Positions 29,556 to 38,468 of a stretch of 64,000 bases of DNA are shown here, piece by piece; the stretch's first letter is position 1, and each line of letters begins with the position of its first letter. Position numbers and translations under genes: made by a program. The notes under the pieces are model-generated. The model searched no databases, had not been told where the DNA came from, and saw only the letters and a list, made by a program, of their open reading frames with translations. Origin of the DNA: Dactylosporangium sp. AC04546 (GTDB lineage: Bacteria; Actinomycetota; Actinomycetes; Mycobacteriales; Micromonosporaceae); assembly GCF_022095675.1 (NCBI RefSeq), contig NZ_JAHYSG010000013.1:1-64000 (forward strand), read 5' to 3'.

Positions 29556-30035
29556 GTGGCGAGCAAGGGCACCCCGGCGACCGCGCTGCTGACGCGAGCG
29601 AAGATCGCGTTCACCCCGCACACCTACGAGGTCGACCCCCGGGCCGCCTCCTACGGCGAGGCCGCCGCGGCCGCGCTGGGGGTCGACCCGGCGCGGCTGT
29701 TCAAGACCCTGGTGACGACCGTCGACGGCAAGCTGACCGTCGGCGTGGTCCCGGTGTCGAGCTCCCTCGATCTCAAAGCATTGGCCGCCGCCGTCGGCGG
29801 GAAGCGGGCCGCGATGGCCGAGCCGGCCGCCGCCGAGCGCGCGACGGGGTACGTGACGGGCGGCATCTCGCCGGTCGGGCAGCGCTCCCGGCTGCCGATC
29901 GTCATCGACGCGTCGGCGTCGGGGTTCGAGACGATGTTCGTCTCCGGCGGGCGCCGCGGCCTGCAGATCGAGCTGGCCCCGGACGACCTGGTGCAGGTGA
30001 CGGACGCGATCACGGCGGACATCGCAAGTCGGTGA
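29556..30035 (+). CDS. ybaK: YbaK/EbsC-type Cys-tRNA(Pro) deacylase
   Basis: This 159-residue editing protein should hydrolyse mischarged aminoacyl-tRNA, by family Cys-tRNA(Pro). The YbaK fold is shown by ATALLTRAKIAFTPHTYEVD, the catalytic lysine region ARLFKTLVTTVDG, and the closing GYVTGGISPVGQRSRLPIVID and GLQIELAPDDLVQVTDA. It starts with GTG and is followed by a DUF1707 gene 19 bases on. Confidence 0.92.
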   Translation: MASKGTPATALLTRAKIAFTPHTYEVDPRAASYGEAAAAALGVDPARLFKTLVTTVDGKLTVGVVPVSSSLDLKALAAAVGGKRAAMAEPAAAERATGYVTGGISPVGQRSRLPIVIDASASGFETMFVSGGRRGLQIELAPDDLVQVTDAITADIASR

Positions 30036-30054
30036 GGCGCCGTATCCTGAACCC

Positions 30055-30330
30055 GTGCGCGCCTCCGACGAAGACCGCGAGCGGGTGATCACCGACCTGC
30101 AGCAGCACACGAAGGCGGGCCGGCTCACCCTCGACGAGTTCGCCGAGCGCGCCGGCACCGTCTACGCGGCCAAGACCCTGGCCGAGCTGCACCGGGCCAC
30201 CGTCGACCTGCCCAAGCTCGGCAAGGAGCTGGCCGAGCCGGTGAGCAACGAGCGGCAGCTGCTGCTCACGTTCCTCTTCGCGATCATCGCCGTCGTCGTG
30301 ATCGGCACCTTCTACGCGCTATTCCACTGA
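30055..30330 (+). CDS. DUF1707 (SHOCT-like) membrane protein
   Basis: The 91-residue chain starts with the DUF1707 block MRASDEDRERVITDLQQH, continues with AGRLTLDEFAERAGTVYAAKTLAEL, and ends in one membrane span (LLLTFLFAIIAVVVIGTFYAL). The soluble part faces the cytoplasm by charge. The function of the family is unknown. Its last 12 bases overlap the end of the convergent ABC transporter gene. Confidence 0.85.
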   Translation: MRASDEDRERVITDLQQHTKAGRLTLDEFAERAGTVYAAKTLAELHRATVDLPKLGKELAEPVSNERQLLLTFLFAIIAVVVIGTFYALFH

Positions 30331-32046
30331 GCCGTGCCACGAGCGCCACAGCGCGGCGTAGGCCCCGCCGGCGGCGACCAGCTCGTCGTGGCTGCCCAGC
30401 TCGGTGATCCGGCCGTCCTCGACGACCGCCACCCGGTCTGCGTCGTGCGCCGAGAACAGCCGGTGCGCGATCGCGATCACCGTGCGCCCCTCCAGCGCGC
30501 CGGCCAGGGACCGCTCCAGGTGCCGCGCGGCCCGCGGGTCGATGAGTGACGTCGCCTCGTCCAGCACGAGCGTGTGCGGATCGGCCAGGACGAGGCGGGC
30601 CAGCGCCAGCTGCTGCGCCTGTGCCGGCGACAGGGCCGGCTCGGTGGTGCCGAGGCCGTCGGGCAGAGCGTTGACCCAGTCGAGCGCGTCGACGGTGGCG
30701 AGCGCCGCGAGGAGCTCGTCGTCGGTGGCGCCGGGCCGGGCGAGGGTCAGGTTGTCGCGCAGGGTGCCCATGAACACGTGGTGCTCCTGGGTGACCAGGG
30801 CGACGTGCCCGCGCAGCTCGTCGAGCGGCAGCGCGGTGAGCGGCACCCCGCCGACCTCGACCGTGCCGGCGCGGGGCGCGTGGATGCCCGCGAGGAGCCG
30901 CCCGAGGGTCGACTTGCCGGCGCCGGACGGGCCGACCATCGCGATCCGCTCGCCGGGCCGCACGTCGAGGCTGACGCCGTGCAGCACGTCGCGGCCCTCC
31001 ACGTAGGCGTACCGGACGTCGCGCGCCTCCAGCCGCTCGTCGCGCGGCTCCGCCTCCGCGGGCGCCACGGCAGGTGCCGCGGCCGAGCGGACGCCGACGA
31101 TCCGGGCGAATGACGCCAGGCCCAGCTGGAGCTCGTCGAACCAGGACAGGATGTGGTCGAGCGGGTCGATGATCGCGACGAGGTACAGCACCCCGGCCGT
31201 GACCTCGCCGACCGTGGCCCAGCCCTCGAACACGAACCAGCCGCCGGCCACGAGCGCGACGGCGCCGGGCAGCACGTAGCCGAACTCGGTGAGCGGGAAC
31301 CACACCGTGCGCAGCGACAGCGTGTACCGGGCCGCCGCGAACGTCTGGCCCAGCTGCTCCTGGGTGCGGTCGAGGCGCCGCCGCCGCAGGCCGAGCGTCT
31401 CGACGGTGCGGGCGCCCTCGACGGTCTCGGTCAGCCCGTCGGTCAGCCCGGCGAACGCGGCGCCCTCGCGCAGGTAGCCGGGGGCGGCCCGGCGGAAGTA
31501 CCACCGCGAGCTGGGGTACAGCACCGGGACCGCGACCAGGCAGGGCAGCAGCAGGATCGGGTTGACCAGCGCGATCGCGCCGAAGGTCAGGATCATCTGC
31601 AGCAGCGAGATGACGATCGTCGGCACCGCCAGCTGCACCGTGTCGGACGTGCGCCCGACGTCGCGCGACGCCCGCGTGAGCAGGTCGCCGGTGCCCGCCC
31701 GCTCCACCGTGGACAACGGGACGGCCAGCACCCGGTCGACGAACTCTTCCCGCAGCCGCGCCAGGACGGCCTCGCCGAGGCGCGCCGACGCCAGCCGGGC
31801 CGCCCGGACGAGCACCGCCTGGGCGATGACGAACCCGGCGATGGCGATGGCCACGCGATCCACTGTGGATGCGGTGGTACCCCAGGAGACCCGCTCCACC
31901 AGGTCACCGAGCAGCCACGGCGCGGCGAGCCCGGCCACGGCGGCCAGCAGGTGCAGGGCCAGCACCCAGGCCAGCATCCGCGGATAGGCGGCGAAGATCC
32001 GCCGGAGGTAGGCGCGGACCTCGGCGCCGGTCGCGACGGGCAGCAT
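30319..32046 (-). CDS. ABC exporter half-transporter with intact Walker A and altered signature
   Basis: This 575-residue half-transporter has an N-terminal six-span domain and a C-terminal ATPase. Walker A is intact (GPSGAGKST), Walker B is LVLDEATS with its glutamate, and the H-loop reads IAIAHRL. The signature, normally LSGGQ, reads LSPAQ. It directly follows the gene at 32047 (TAG then ATG), so the two form a heterodimer. The partner has the reverse pattern of losses. The exported substrate is unknown. Confidence 0.9.
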   Translation of the reverse strand: MLPVATGAEVRAYLRRIFAAYPRMLAWVLALHLLAAVAGLAAPWLLGDLVERVSWGTTASTVDRVAIAIAGFVIAQAVLVRAARLASARLGEAVLARLREEFVDRVLAVPLSTVERAGTGDLLTRASRDVGRTSDTVQLAVPTIVISLLQMILTFGAIALVNPILLLPCLVAVPVLYPSSRWYFRRAAPGYLREGAAFAGLTDGLTETVEGARTVETLGLRRRRLDRTQEQLGQTFAAARYTLSLRTVWFPLTEFGYVLPGAVALVAGGWFVFEGWATVGEVTAGVLYLVAIIDPLDHILSWFDELQLGLASFARIVGVRSAAAPAVAPAEAEPRDERLEARDVRYAYVEGRDVLHGVSLDVRPGERIAMVGPSGAGKSTLGRLLAGIHAPRAGTVEVGGVPLTALPLDELRGHVALVTQEHHVFMGTLRDNLTLARPGATDDELLAALATVDALDWVNALPDGLGTTEPALSPAQAQQLALARLVLADPHTLVLDEATSLIDPRAARHLERSLAGALEGRTVIAIAHRLFSAHDADRVAVVEDGRITELGSHDELVAAGGAYAALWRSWHGSVE

Positions 32047-33723
32047 CTAGTCCTCCTCGCGGGTGACGACGCCGCGGTACGGCGGGCAGGTGCCGAGCAG
32101 CTCCCGGTGCGACCCGACGGCGGCGACCCGCCCGTCGGCGCCGACGAAGGCGACGCGGTCGGCCCGGTCGAGCAGCAGCGGGCTGGTGGTGCAGACGACC
32201 GTGGTCCGCCCGGCCCGGGCCTTCGGCAGCCGGTCGGCGATGCGCGCCTCGGTGTGCGCGTCGACGGCGCTGGTGGGCTCGACGAGCACGAGCACCGGCG
32301 GGTCGAGCGCGAGCACCCGGGCCAGCCGCAGCCGCTGCTGCTGGCCCCCGGAGAAGTCGCGGCCGCTCTCGGCGATCTCGGTGCCGAGCCCGTCGGGGAG
32401 GGCGTCGACGATGTCCTCGGCGCTGGCGGCGTGCAGCGTGGCGGTACCCCCGCCGATCTCGTCCCGGAGCACACCCCGGAACAGCCGGTCGTCGTTGTCG
32501 GCGACCACGATGTGGGCGCGCACCTCGGCGAGGGCGAGCCGGGTCAGCGGCTGCCCGGCCAGGCGGGCCGCGGAGCCGGGGACGAGCAGCCCGAGCCGGT
32601 CGGCGATCTCCGCCGCGTCCTCGGGCCGGGCCGCGGCGATCGCGGTCAGCTCGCCCTGACGCGCCGTGAACCCCGACGCGGGGTCGTCGAGGTCGCCGTC
32701 GGCGAGGGGCTCGGGACCGGCCGGGGTGACCACCTCGGGCTCGACCTGGAGCAGGTCGACGACCCGCCGGGCGGCGACGAGGCCGCGGGTCACCTTCTCG
32801 GCGAACTCGGTGAGCGTGCGCAGCGGCGAGATGAGGAACGCCGCGTAGGCGTAGAAGGCGACGAGCTCGCCGGGACTGATCCGGCCGGTGACCGCGAACC
32901 GCGCCCCGAGCCACGTCACCAGCGCGACGAAGCAGCCGGGCAGCAGGATCTGCGCCGCCTCGAGCAGCGACTCGACCTTGGCGACCCGGATCCCGGCCGC
33001 GCGCACGTGCTGCGACTCCCGCCGGTACCGCTCGGCGAACACCGCCTCGCCGCCGACGCCGCGCAGCACCCGCAGCCCGGCGACGATGTCGACGGCCCGG
33101 TTGGTCAGCTCGCCGGACAGGTCCCGCTGCAACTTCCGGCGGTGGTGCAGGGGCCGCAGCAGCAGCCCCACGACGACGACCAGGATCGGCACGCCGATGA
33201 CGACGACGAGCCCGAGCGGCACCGACACCCGCAGCAGCAGCACGCTGACCACGACGATGGCCACGATCGCGCCGCCCCCGCGGGCGGTGATGTCCATCGA
33301 GAAGCCGATGTGGTCGAAGTCGGTGGTGCCGATGCTCACGACCTCGCCGGTGGCGACCTTCTTCGGCAGCGTCGCCCCGAGCCGGGTGGCGTGGCGCACC
33401 GCGACCTGCACGGTACGGAATCCGGCGGTCATGAAGTTGCTCACCGCGAACCGGTGCCGCATGATCCCGGACCCGGCGGTGACGGCGCCGAGCCCGAGCA
33501 CCGCGGCCCCGGCCCAGAACAGCCGCCGCTGGTCGTGGGCGGCGAGCGCGTCGATCCCGGCCCCGAGCGCCGCCGGCACCAGGGCCTGGCTGACCATCCA
33601 CACGATGCCGAGCAGCACCCCGCCGAGGATGAGCCGCCACTGGTTGCGCGCGAGCCACAGCAGGTACCGCGCGGCCGACCGGCTGTCGGGCCGGCCGGGC
33701 TCGGGCAGGGGCAGTCGAATCAT
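32047..33723 (-). CDS. ABC exporter half-transporter with intact signature and lost Walker A
   Basis: The 558-residue chain has six membrane spans followed by an ATPase domain in which Walker A is gone (the region reads AIAAARPEDAAE), Walker B lacks its aspartate (LVLVEPTS), but the signature FSGGQQQRLRLAR is intact. It should pair with the 575-residue partner downstream. Together they give one working ATP site (partner Walker A plus this signature) and one dead site. No substrate clue is visible nearby. Confidence 0.9.
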   Translation of the reverse strand: MIRLPLPEPGRPDSRSAARYLLWLARNQWRLILGGVLLGIVWMVSQALVPAALGAGIDALAAHDQRRLFWAGAAVLGLGAVTAGSGIMRHRFAVSNFMTAGFRTVQVAVRHATRLGATLPKKVATGEVVSIGTTDFDHIGFSMDITARGGGAIVAIVVVSVLLLRVSVPLGLVVVIGVPILVVVVGLLLRPLHHRRKLQRDLSGELTNRAVDIVAGLRVLRGVGGEAVFAERYRRESQHVRAAGIRVAKVESLLEAAQILLPGCFVALVTWLGARFAVTGRISPGELVAFYAYAAFLISPLRTLTEFAEKVTRGLVAARRVVDLLQVEPEVVTPAGPEPLADGDLDDPASGFTARQGELTAIAAARPEDAAEIADRLGLLVPGSAARLAGQPLTRLALAEVRAHIVVADNDDRLFRGVLRDEIGGGTATLHAASAEDIVDALPDGLGTEIAESGRDFSGGQQQRLRLARVLALDPPVLVLVEPTSAVDAHTEARIADRLPKARAGRTTVVCTTSPLLLDRADRVAFVGADGRVAAVGSHRELLGTCPPYRGVVTREED

Positions 33724-33777
33724 GGCCCGCCGACCGTAACCTGCCGACCGGGGTGGGCGCCTTACCTTTTCCCTGCG

Positions 33778-33850
33778 GCGATCTTGGAGTTGTGGTCCCG
33801 GGAATGTCCGGAATATCGCGATAAATTCGGGACCACAAGTCCAAGATCGC
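33778..33850. repeat. Palindromic intergenic repeat, family A, copy 1
   Basis: Two 23-base arms, GCGATCTTGGAGTTGTGGTCC plus CG and its complement, match at 22 of 23 positions around a 27-base loop that contains a smaller palindrome, TATCGCGATA. The unit recurs at 56622-56690. It lies between the ABC exporter start and the end of the small ABM-like gene. Confidence 0.85.
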
Positions 33851-33865
33851 GGGCGACCCGGCCGG

Positions 33866-34123
33866 TCAGCGGTCGACTTGCGTGAAGTCCCAGAACTGCG
33901 GCTTGCGGGCGACCAGGTGCGAGGGCGGGTCGGCGAACGGCTCGGGCGTGCTGCCCCGCCACTTCGACACGACGACCAGCCGCTGGTCGGTCGACGCGTA
34001 CACCTCGCTGCTCAGGTGCAGCGGGTGGACCTCGACCTTGGGCAGCATCGCCTCGCAGACCCAGGACAGCAGTTCGTCGAACGCCTCCGGGTGCGCCCTG
34101 ACCTCCCACATGCGCACGATCAC
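33866..34123 (-). CDS. Small ABM-like (dimeric alpha/beta barrel) protein
   Basis: The 85-residue chain (MIVRMWEVRAHPEAFDELLSWV, then STDQRLVVVSKWRG) has the size and pattern of antibiotic-biosynthesis-monooxygenase-like dimeric barrels. No active-site residue can be named. The GTG at 34123 stands 11 bases after the tsaD stop, so it is probably the last gene of the tsaB-rimI-tsaD run. Confidence 0.65.
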   Translation of the reverse strand: MIVRMWEVRAHPEAFDELLSWVCEAMLPKVEVHPLHLSSEVYASTDQRLVVVSKWRGSTPEPFADPPSHLVARKPQFWDFTQVDR

Positions 34124-34134
34124 GGCGCAGGACT

Positions 34135-35181
34135 CTACGCGGTCACCGCCGTGACCGGCATCGCGGAGTCCGACGGCAGGCCCAGCTCGCCCGGCGCGGC
34201 GCCCGACGCGACCAGGTGCGAGCCGAGCGCGGCCACCATCGCGCCGTTGTCGGTGCACAGCTTCGGCCGCGGGACGCGCAGGGTGATCCCGTACTTGTCG
34301 CAGCGCTCCTGCGCGAGCGAGCGGATCCGTGAGTTGGCCGCCACACCCCCGCCGATCACCAGCGTCTCGATGCCGTGCTCCCGGCAGGCGTCGACGGCCT
34401 TGGCGGTCAGGACGTCGCAGACCGCCTCCTGGAAGCTGGCGGCGACGTCGCTGACCGGCACCGGCTCGCCGGCCCGCTCGCGGGCCTCGACCCAGCGGGC
34501 CACGGCCGTCTTCAGGCCGGAGAACGAGAAGTCGAAGCGGTGCCCGGCCAGGTCGCGGGCGGCGGTGAGGCCGCGCGGGAACGGGATGACGACCTGCCCC
34601 TCGCGGGCGGCCCGGTCGATCGGCGGCCCGCCCGGGAACGGCAGCCCGAGCAGCCGCGCCACCTTGTCGAACGCCTCGCCGGCCGCGTCGTCGATGGTCG
34701 CGCCGAGCGGCACGACCCCGCCGGCCAGGTCGTCGACCCGCAGCAGCGACGAGTGGCCGCCCGAGACGAGCAGCGCGATCGCCGGCTCCGGCAGCGCGCC
34801 GTGCTCCAGCGTGTCGACGGCGACGTGCGCCGCCAGGTGGTTGACGCCGTAGATCGGCTTGCCGGCCGCCAGCGCGTACGCCTTCGCGGCGGCCACCCCG
34901 ACGAGCAGCGCACCGGCCAGGCCGGGCCCGGCGGTGACCGCGACGGCGTCGACGTCGGCGAGCGTGATGCCGGCCGTGTCGAGCGCCCGCTGCACCGTCG
35001 GCACCATCGCCTCGAAGTGGGCCCGGCTGGCCACCTCGGGCACGACGCCGCCGAAGCGGGCGTGCTCGTCGACGCTCGACGCGATCTCGTCGGCGAGCAG
35101 GGTGTGCCCCCGCACGATCCCGACGCCGGTCTCGTCGCACGACGTCTCGATGCCCAGGACCAGGGGCTCAGTCGTCTTCAC
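34135..35181 (-). CDS. tsaD: tRNA N6-threonylcarbamoyladenosine transferase TsaD
   Basis: It transfers the threonylcarbamoyl group to A37 of tRNAs that read ANN codons. The Kae1/TsaD fold is clear: [15 protein letters not shown] at the start, the metal pair in [18 protein letters not shown], and [10 protein letters not shown]. Metal ligand D near the end is in [10 protein letters not shown]. The length is 348 residues. Its start overlaps the rimI stop by 14 bases. TsaB and TsaE are also encoded in the region; TsaC is not in the window. Confidence 0.97.
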   Translation of the reverse strand: MKTTEPLVLGIETSCDETGVGIVRGHTLLADEIASSVDEHARFGGVVPEVASRAHFEAMVPTVQRALDTAGITLADVDAVAVTAGPGLAGALLVGVAAAKAYALAAGKPIYGVNHLAAHVAVDTLEHGALPEPAIALLVSGGHSSLLRVDDLAGGVVPLGATIDDAAGEAFDKVARLLGLPFPGGPPIDRAAREGQVVIPFPRGLTAARDLAGHRFDFSFSGLKTAVARWVEARERAGEPVPVSDVAASFQEAVCDVLTAKAVDACREHGIETLVIGGGVAANSRIRSLAQERCDKYGITLRVPRPKLCTDNGAMVAALGSHLVASGAAPGELGLPSDSAMPVTAVTA

Positions 35182-35620
35182 GCATCATCACCAGTGCATC
35201 CGTGTTGCTGGGCTGGTAGTAGCCGCGGCGAATGCCGACGGCCTCGAAGCCGTACCCGGCGTAGAGCTTCTGGGCGGGCGCGTTGTCGACCGCCACCTCG
35301 AGCAGCACCTGCCGCGCGCCGCGGGCCCGGGCCTCGGCGAGCAGCGCCTGCAGCAGGCGCCGGCCGATGCCGCGGCGCTGCGCGTCCTTGCGCACGCCGA
35401 TGTTCTGCACCCACGCCTCGTCGGGCGGGCTGAGCGCGAGCCCGGCGTAGCCGACGATCCGGTCGCCGTCGAGCGCGACGAGGTAGTGGTGGCCGGCCGC
35501 CAGCTCGTTCCAGAACATGGCGGCGGACCAGCGCTCCTCGCCGAACAGCTCGTCCTCGATCGGCAGCAGCTGCTCGATGTGGAACCAGCGCAGCTCGCCG
35601 AGCTCGACCGGGGCCGTCAC
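35168..35620 (-). CDS. rimI: Ribosomal-protein-alanine N-acetyltransferase RimI
   Basis: A GNAT acetyltransferase of 150 residues. The acetyl-CoA loop reads [19 protein letters not shown] and the C-terminal block ENAPAQ-like segment is [25 protein letters not shown]. RimI acetylates the N-terminal alanine of S18 in enterics; here the context within the tsa genes is the standard actinobacterial and widespread one. The GTG overlaps the tsaB stop (GTGA). Confidence 0.92.
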   Translation of the reverse strand: MTAPVELGELRWFHIEQLLPIEDELFGEERWSAAMFWNELAAGHHYLVALDGDRIVGYAGLALSPPDEAWVQNIGVRKDAQRRGIGRRLLQALLAEARARGARQVLLEVAVDNAPAQKLYAGYGFEAVGIRRGYYQPSNTDALVMMREDD

Positions 35621-36282
35621 CGCAGCGCCGGCTTCCGTTCGCCGGGTAGCACGGCGTCGGGGCGGCGCAGGTACAGCGGGATCAGCGGCTCGCCGGGCAC
35701 CTTGGCGCGGATCCGGTCGGCGGCCAGCTCGGCGAGGGCCGTCGCGACCGGGTAGCGCGGGCCATCGAGCAGGCGGGAGTGCGGGCGGGCCAGCACCGCG
35801 GCGTACTTCTCGGCGCCGTCGCCGGCGACGCCCTCGATCCCGTCGAGGGACACCGCGTCGGGCCGGGCCACCTCGGGCCCGTCGACCCGGACCCCGTCGG
35901 CGTAGACCGCCCAGTAGATCTCCTTGCGGCGGGCGTCGGTGGCGACCAGCACCCGGCCGGGCAGCCCGCGGCCGATGCCGTCGAGCGAGCACACGCCGTG
36001 GACGGGGACGCCGATCGCGTGCCCGAGCGCCGCGGCGGTGACCAGCCCGGCGCGCAGCCCGGTGAACGGCCCCGGCCCGGTCCCGGCGACGATCGCGGCC
36101 AGGTCGCCGGGCGCCACGCCGCCCTCGGCCAGCACGGCGGTGATCTGCGGCGCGAGCAGCTCGCCGGCGCCGCGGGCGTCGACGGTGACCCGCTCCGTGA
36201 GCAGGGTCACGTCGTCGTCGCCGACCCGCACGAGCGCCGCGGTCACCGCGGGCGTCGCCGTGTCCACCACCATCACCAGCAC
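35617..36282 (-). CDS. tsaB: t6A synthesis protein TsaB
   Basis: TsaB is an inactive TsaD paralogue that scaffolds the TsaB-TsaD-TsaE complex. It shows VMVVDTATPAVTAALV, GTGPGPFTGLRAGL and LVATDARRKEIYWAVY. The length is 221 residues from GTG. It is the first gene of the tsaB-rimI-tsaD run. tsaE, normally just upstream, is 3.8 kb away because of the inserted cassette at 36405-40035. Confidence 0.95.
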   Translation of the reverse strand: MLVMVVDTATPAVTAALVRVGDDDVTLLTERVTVDARGAGELLAPQITAVLAEGGVAPGDLAAIVAGTGPGPFTGLRAGLVTAAALGHAIGVPVHGVCSLDGIGRGLPGRVLVATDARRKEIYWAVYADGVRVDGPEVARPDAVSLDGIEGVAGDGAEKYAAVLARPHSRLLDGPRYPVATALAELAADRIRAKVPGEPLIPLYLRRPDAVLPGERKPALR

Positions 36283-36404
36283 GCGCCCAACTCTAGACGG
36301 CTTCGCAGATGGCGCGACGTCGCCACCACGATCAGTTAACGCCGTGGCAATGCGCGGGCCTTACCATCGGCCGACATCTCCGCGTGGGCGTCAGGAGGAT
36401 TCGG

Positions 36405-38468
36405 ATGACCGAGCCGATCCTGGTCGTGGACATGGGGTCCTGGGCCGTGTCCGCCGCTGTCCTCGCGCAGGACCAGCTGCACCCGGTGCGGGAGCCGGTC
36501 ACCGGCGCCGTCCGGTGGCCCGGCGGCGCCACCCTGCAGACCGGCGTGGGCCGGCCCCGGCTGCTCGTCGGCGGGGCCGCCGAGCACGCCCGCGACCAGC
36601 AGCCCCGCCAGTACGTCGACGGCGTGCGCCGCGCGGTCGACGCGAACGGGCCGGTCTGGCTCGGCGACCAGCTGCTCACCGGGGCCGAGCTGACGAGCGC
36701 CGCGCTCGACGCGGTGGTCGAGGAGGCCCGCCGCACCCACGGGCCGATCGGGCGGGTCGTCATGACGGTGCCCACGGGGTACCGCACCCACGACCCCCGC
36801 CGCGAGGTCCTCGTCACCGCCGCGTCCGTCTCCGGCCACCCCGACGTCGAGCTCGTCTGCGACGCCACCGCGGCGGTGCTCGACCCGATGACCATGCTGG
36901 AGGTCCCCGACGGCGGCTACGTCCTGGTCTGCGACCTGGGCGCGACCTGGTCGGCGACGCTCATCCAGATCCAGCGCGGCCAGCCGGTGCCGCTGAGCCA
37001 GGAAAGCTCCGGCAGCGGCCGCGACCTCGACGTGGTGCTCGCCGCCGACCTGCGGGCGACCCTCGCCGAGTGGGTGGAGCCGGCGTTCGCGGCCGGCGGC
37101 GACACCAGCATCCGGGCCGGCTTCCACGCGCTGGACATCGTGCGGCTGCTCAAACACCGCCTCAGCGAGCTGCCGGAGGCCGCCGAGGCGATCGAGCCGG
37201 GTGCCCCGCTGTACCGCATGGATCGCCGGCTCCTCGACCAGCACACCGAGCCGGCCATGCGCTGGCTCGTCGCCAGCTGCCGCGCGGTCATCGCCCGCGC
37301 GGGCATCGTCCCGGCGGACGTGACCACGGTGCTCCTCGTCGGCGGCCACGCCCACCTGCCGAACGTCGTCCCGGTCCTGCACAACAACCTCGGCCGCCCG
37401 GTCACCCGGCCCGCCGACCCGGAGCTGGCGGTCCTGCGCGGTACCGCGGCCTGGGCCCGCGCCCGACTCGACCGCGCCGTGCCCGCCGAGCCGCCCCAGT
37501 GGCGGGTCGAGCCGCTCGCCTGGACCGTCCCCGGCGGGCGGGGCCGGCTGGTCCGCTGGCTGGTCAAGGAGGGCGAGGGCTACGGATCGGGCACCCCCCT
37601 CGCCCAGGTCCGCACGGCCGACGACCGCGTGTTCGAGCTGACCGCGGGCCGCACCGACGGCGTCATGCTCGAACAGCGCATCCCCGTCGGCAACATGGTC
37701 GTCTCCGGCGCGGTCGCCGCGCACGTGCGGATCGAGCCGACGACCGAGCGGTACCAGCTGGCCAAGCGCCACCACCTGCGGGTCGCCGGCGACTGGCTGC
37801 TCCTCCCCGACCGCCGCATGATCGTCGAGTGCGCCCGCACGGCCGAGTACGTGAAGGTCCGCGCGATCGACACCGGCGCCCTGATCGCCGAGCTCCGCCC
37901 GGGCCGCGCCGCCGCCCGCGGCCAGCTGGCCCTCGGCCCCGGCCAGCAGCTGTCCCTGGTCACCTGGGACACCGCGGGCCACTTCGCCGTCTGGGACGTG
38001 CTGTCGGGCCGGATGATGAGCAGCTTCTCCGACGCCCACCGCACCGACGCGGTCATGGTCAACGAGGCCGAGTGGCGCCTGGTGGCCACCGGCGAGGGCG
38101 CGGCGACGGTGGGCCGCTACCGCCGCGACGTGGCGACCGTCTGGGACCTGGCGACGGGCGCCCGCCTGGACAAGGTCGTCGGCGAGGACCTGCCGCGCCG
38201 CTTCACGGGCTACTCGGGCTCGAGCCGCGCGGACGCGTTCGCCCCGGAGATGTCGAGCCCGGACGGCCGCCTGCTGGCCGCCGCCCACCCGGGCACCCTG
38301 TCGCTGCGCGACGTGGAGACGGAGACGGAGGTCTTCCGCGCCGACCTCCCCCCGGCAACGGCGGTGAGCACGGCGTTCTGCGCCGCGGGCCGCCACCTGC
38401 TGGCCCGCGGCACGGACGACGCCGGCGCCTGGCTGGACGTCTGGGAGATCCTCCAGCCCGCCGCCTAG
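36405..38468 (+). CDS. Hsp70-like ATPase fused to a lipoyl-like barrel and a beta-propeller
   Basis: Residues 1-350 form an Hsp70/actin-type ATPase: phosphate 1 LVVDMGSWAV, TVPTGY, phosphate 2 VLVCDLGATWSATL and the adenosine loop VLLVGGHAHLPNV. Residues of about 375-445 look like a lipoyl/biotinyl barrel (VKEGEGYGSGTPLAQV, IPVGNMVVSGAVAAHV) without the modified lysine. From about 455 to 687 WD40-type blades follow (FAVWDVLSGR, ATVWDLATGA, LSLRDVETETE). The Hsp70 substrate-binding domain is absent. No membrane segment is seen. The ATG at 36405 follows AGGAGG. It ends four bases inside the convergent propeller gene. Its role is unknown. Confidence 0.82.
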   Translation: MTEPILVVDMGSWAVSAAVLAQDQLHPVREPVTGAVRWPGGATLQTGVGRPRLLVGGAAEHARDQQPRQYVDGVRRAVDANGPVWLGDQLLTGAELTSAALDAVVEEARRTHGPIGRVVMTVPTGYRTHDPRREVLVTAASVSGHPDVELVCDATAAVLDPMTMLEVPDGGYVLVCDLGATWSATLIQIQRGQPVPLSQESSGSGRDLDVVLAADLRATLAEWVEPAFAAGGDTSIRAGFHALDIVRLLKHRLSELPEAAEAIEPGAPLYRMDRRLLDQHTEPAMRWLVASCRAVIARAGIVPADVTTVLLVGGHAHLPNVVPVLHNNLGRPVTRPADPELAVLRGTAAWARARLDRAVPAEPPQWRVEPLAWTVPGGRGRLVRWLVKEGEGYGSGTPLAQVRTADDRVFELTAGRTDGVMLEQRIPVGNMVVSGAVAAHVRIEPTTERYQLAKRHHLRVAGDWLLLPDRRMIVECARTAEYVKVRAIDTGALIAELRPGRAAARGQLALGPGQQLSLVTWDTAGHFAVWDVLSGRMMSSFSDAHRTDAVMVNEAEWRLVATGEGAATVGRYRRDVATVWDLATGARLDKVVGEDLPRRFTGYSGSSRADAFAPEMSSPDGRLLAAAHPGTLSLRDVETETEVFRADLPPATAVSTAFCAAGRHLLARGTDDAGAWLDVWEILQPAA

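Noticed and set aside
31153..33885. A 910-residue open frame on the plus strand opposite the ABC exporter genes
   Set aside because: It is a shadow of the two ABC genes. It is rich in Gly, Gln, Arg and His and shows no domain or start signal.
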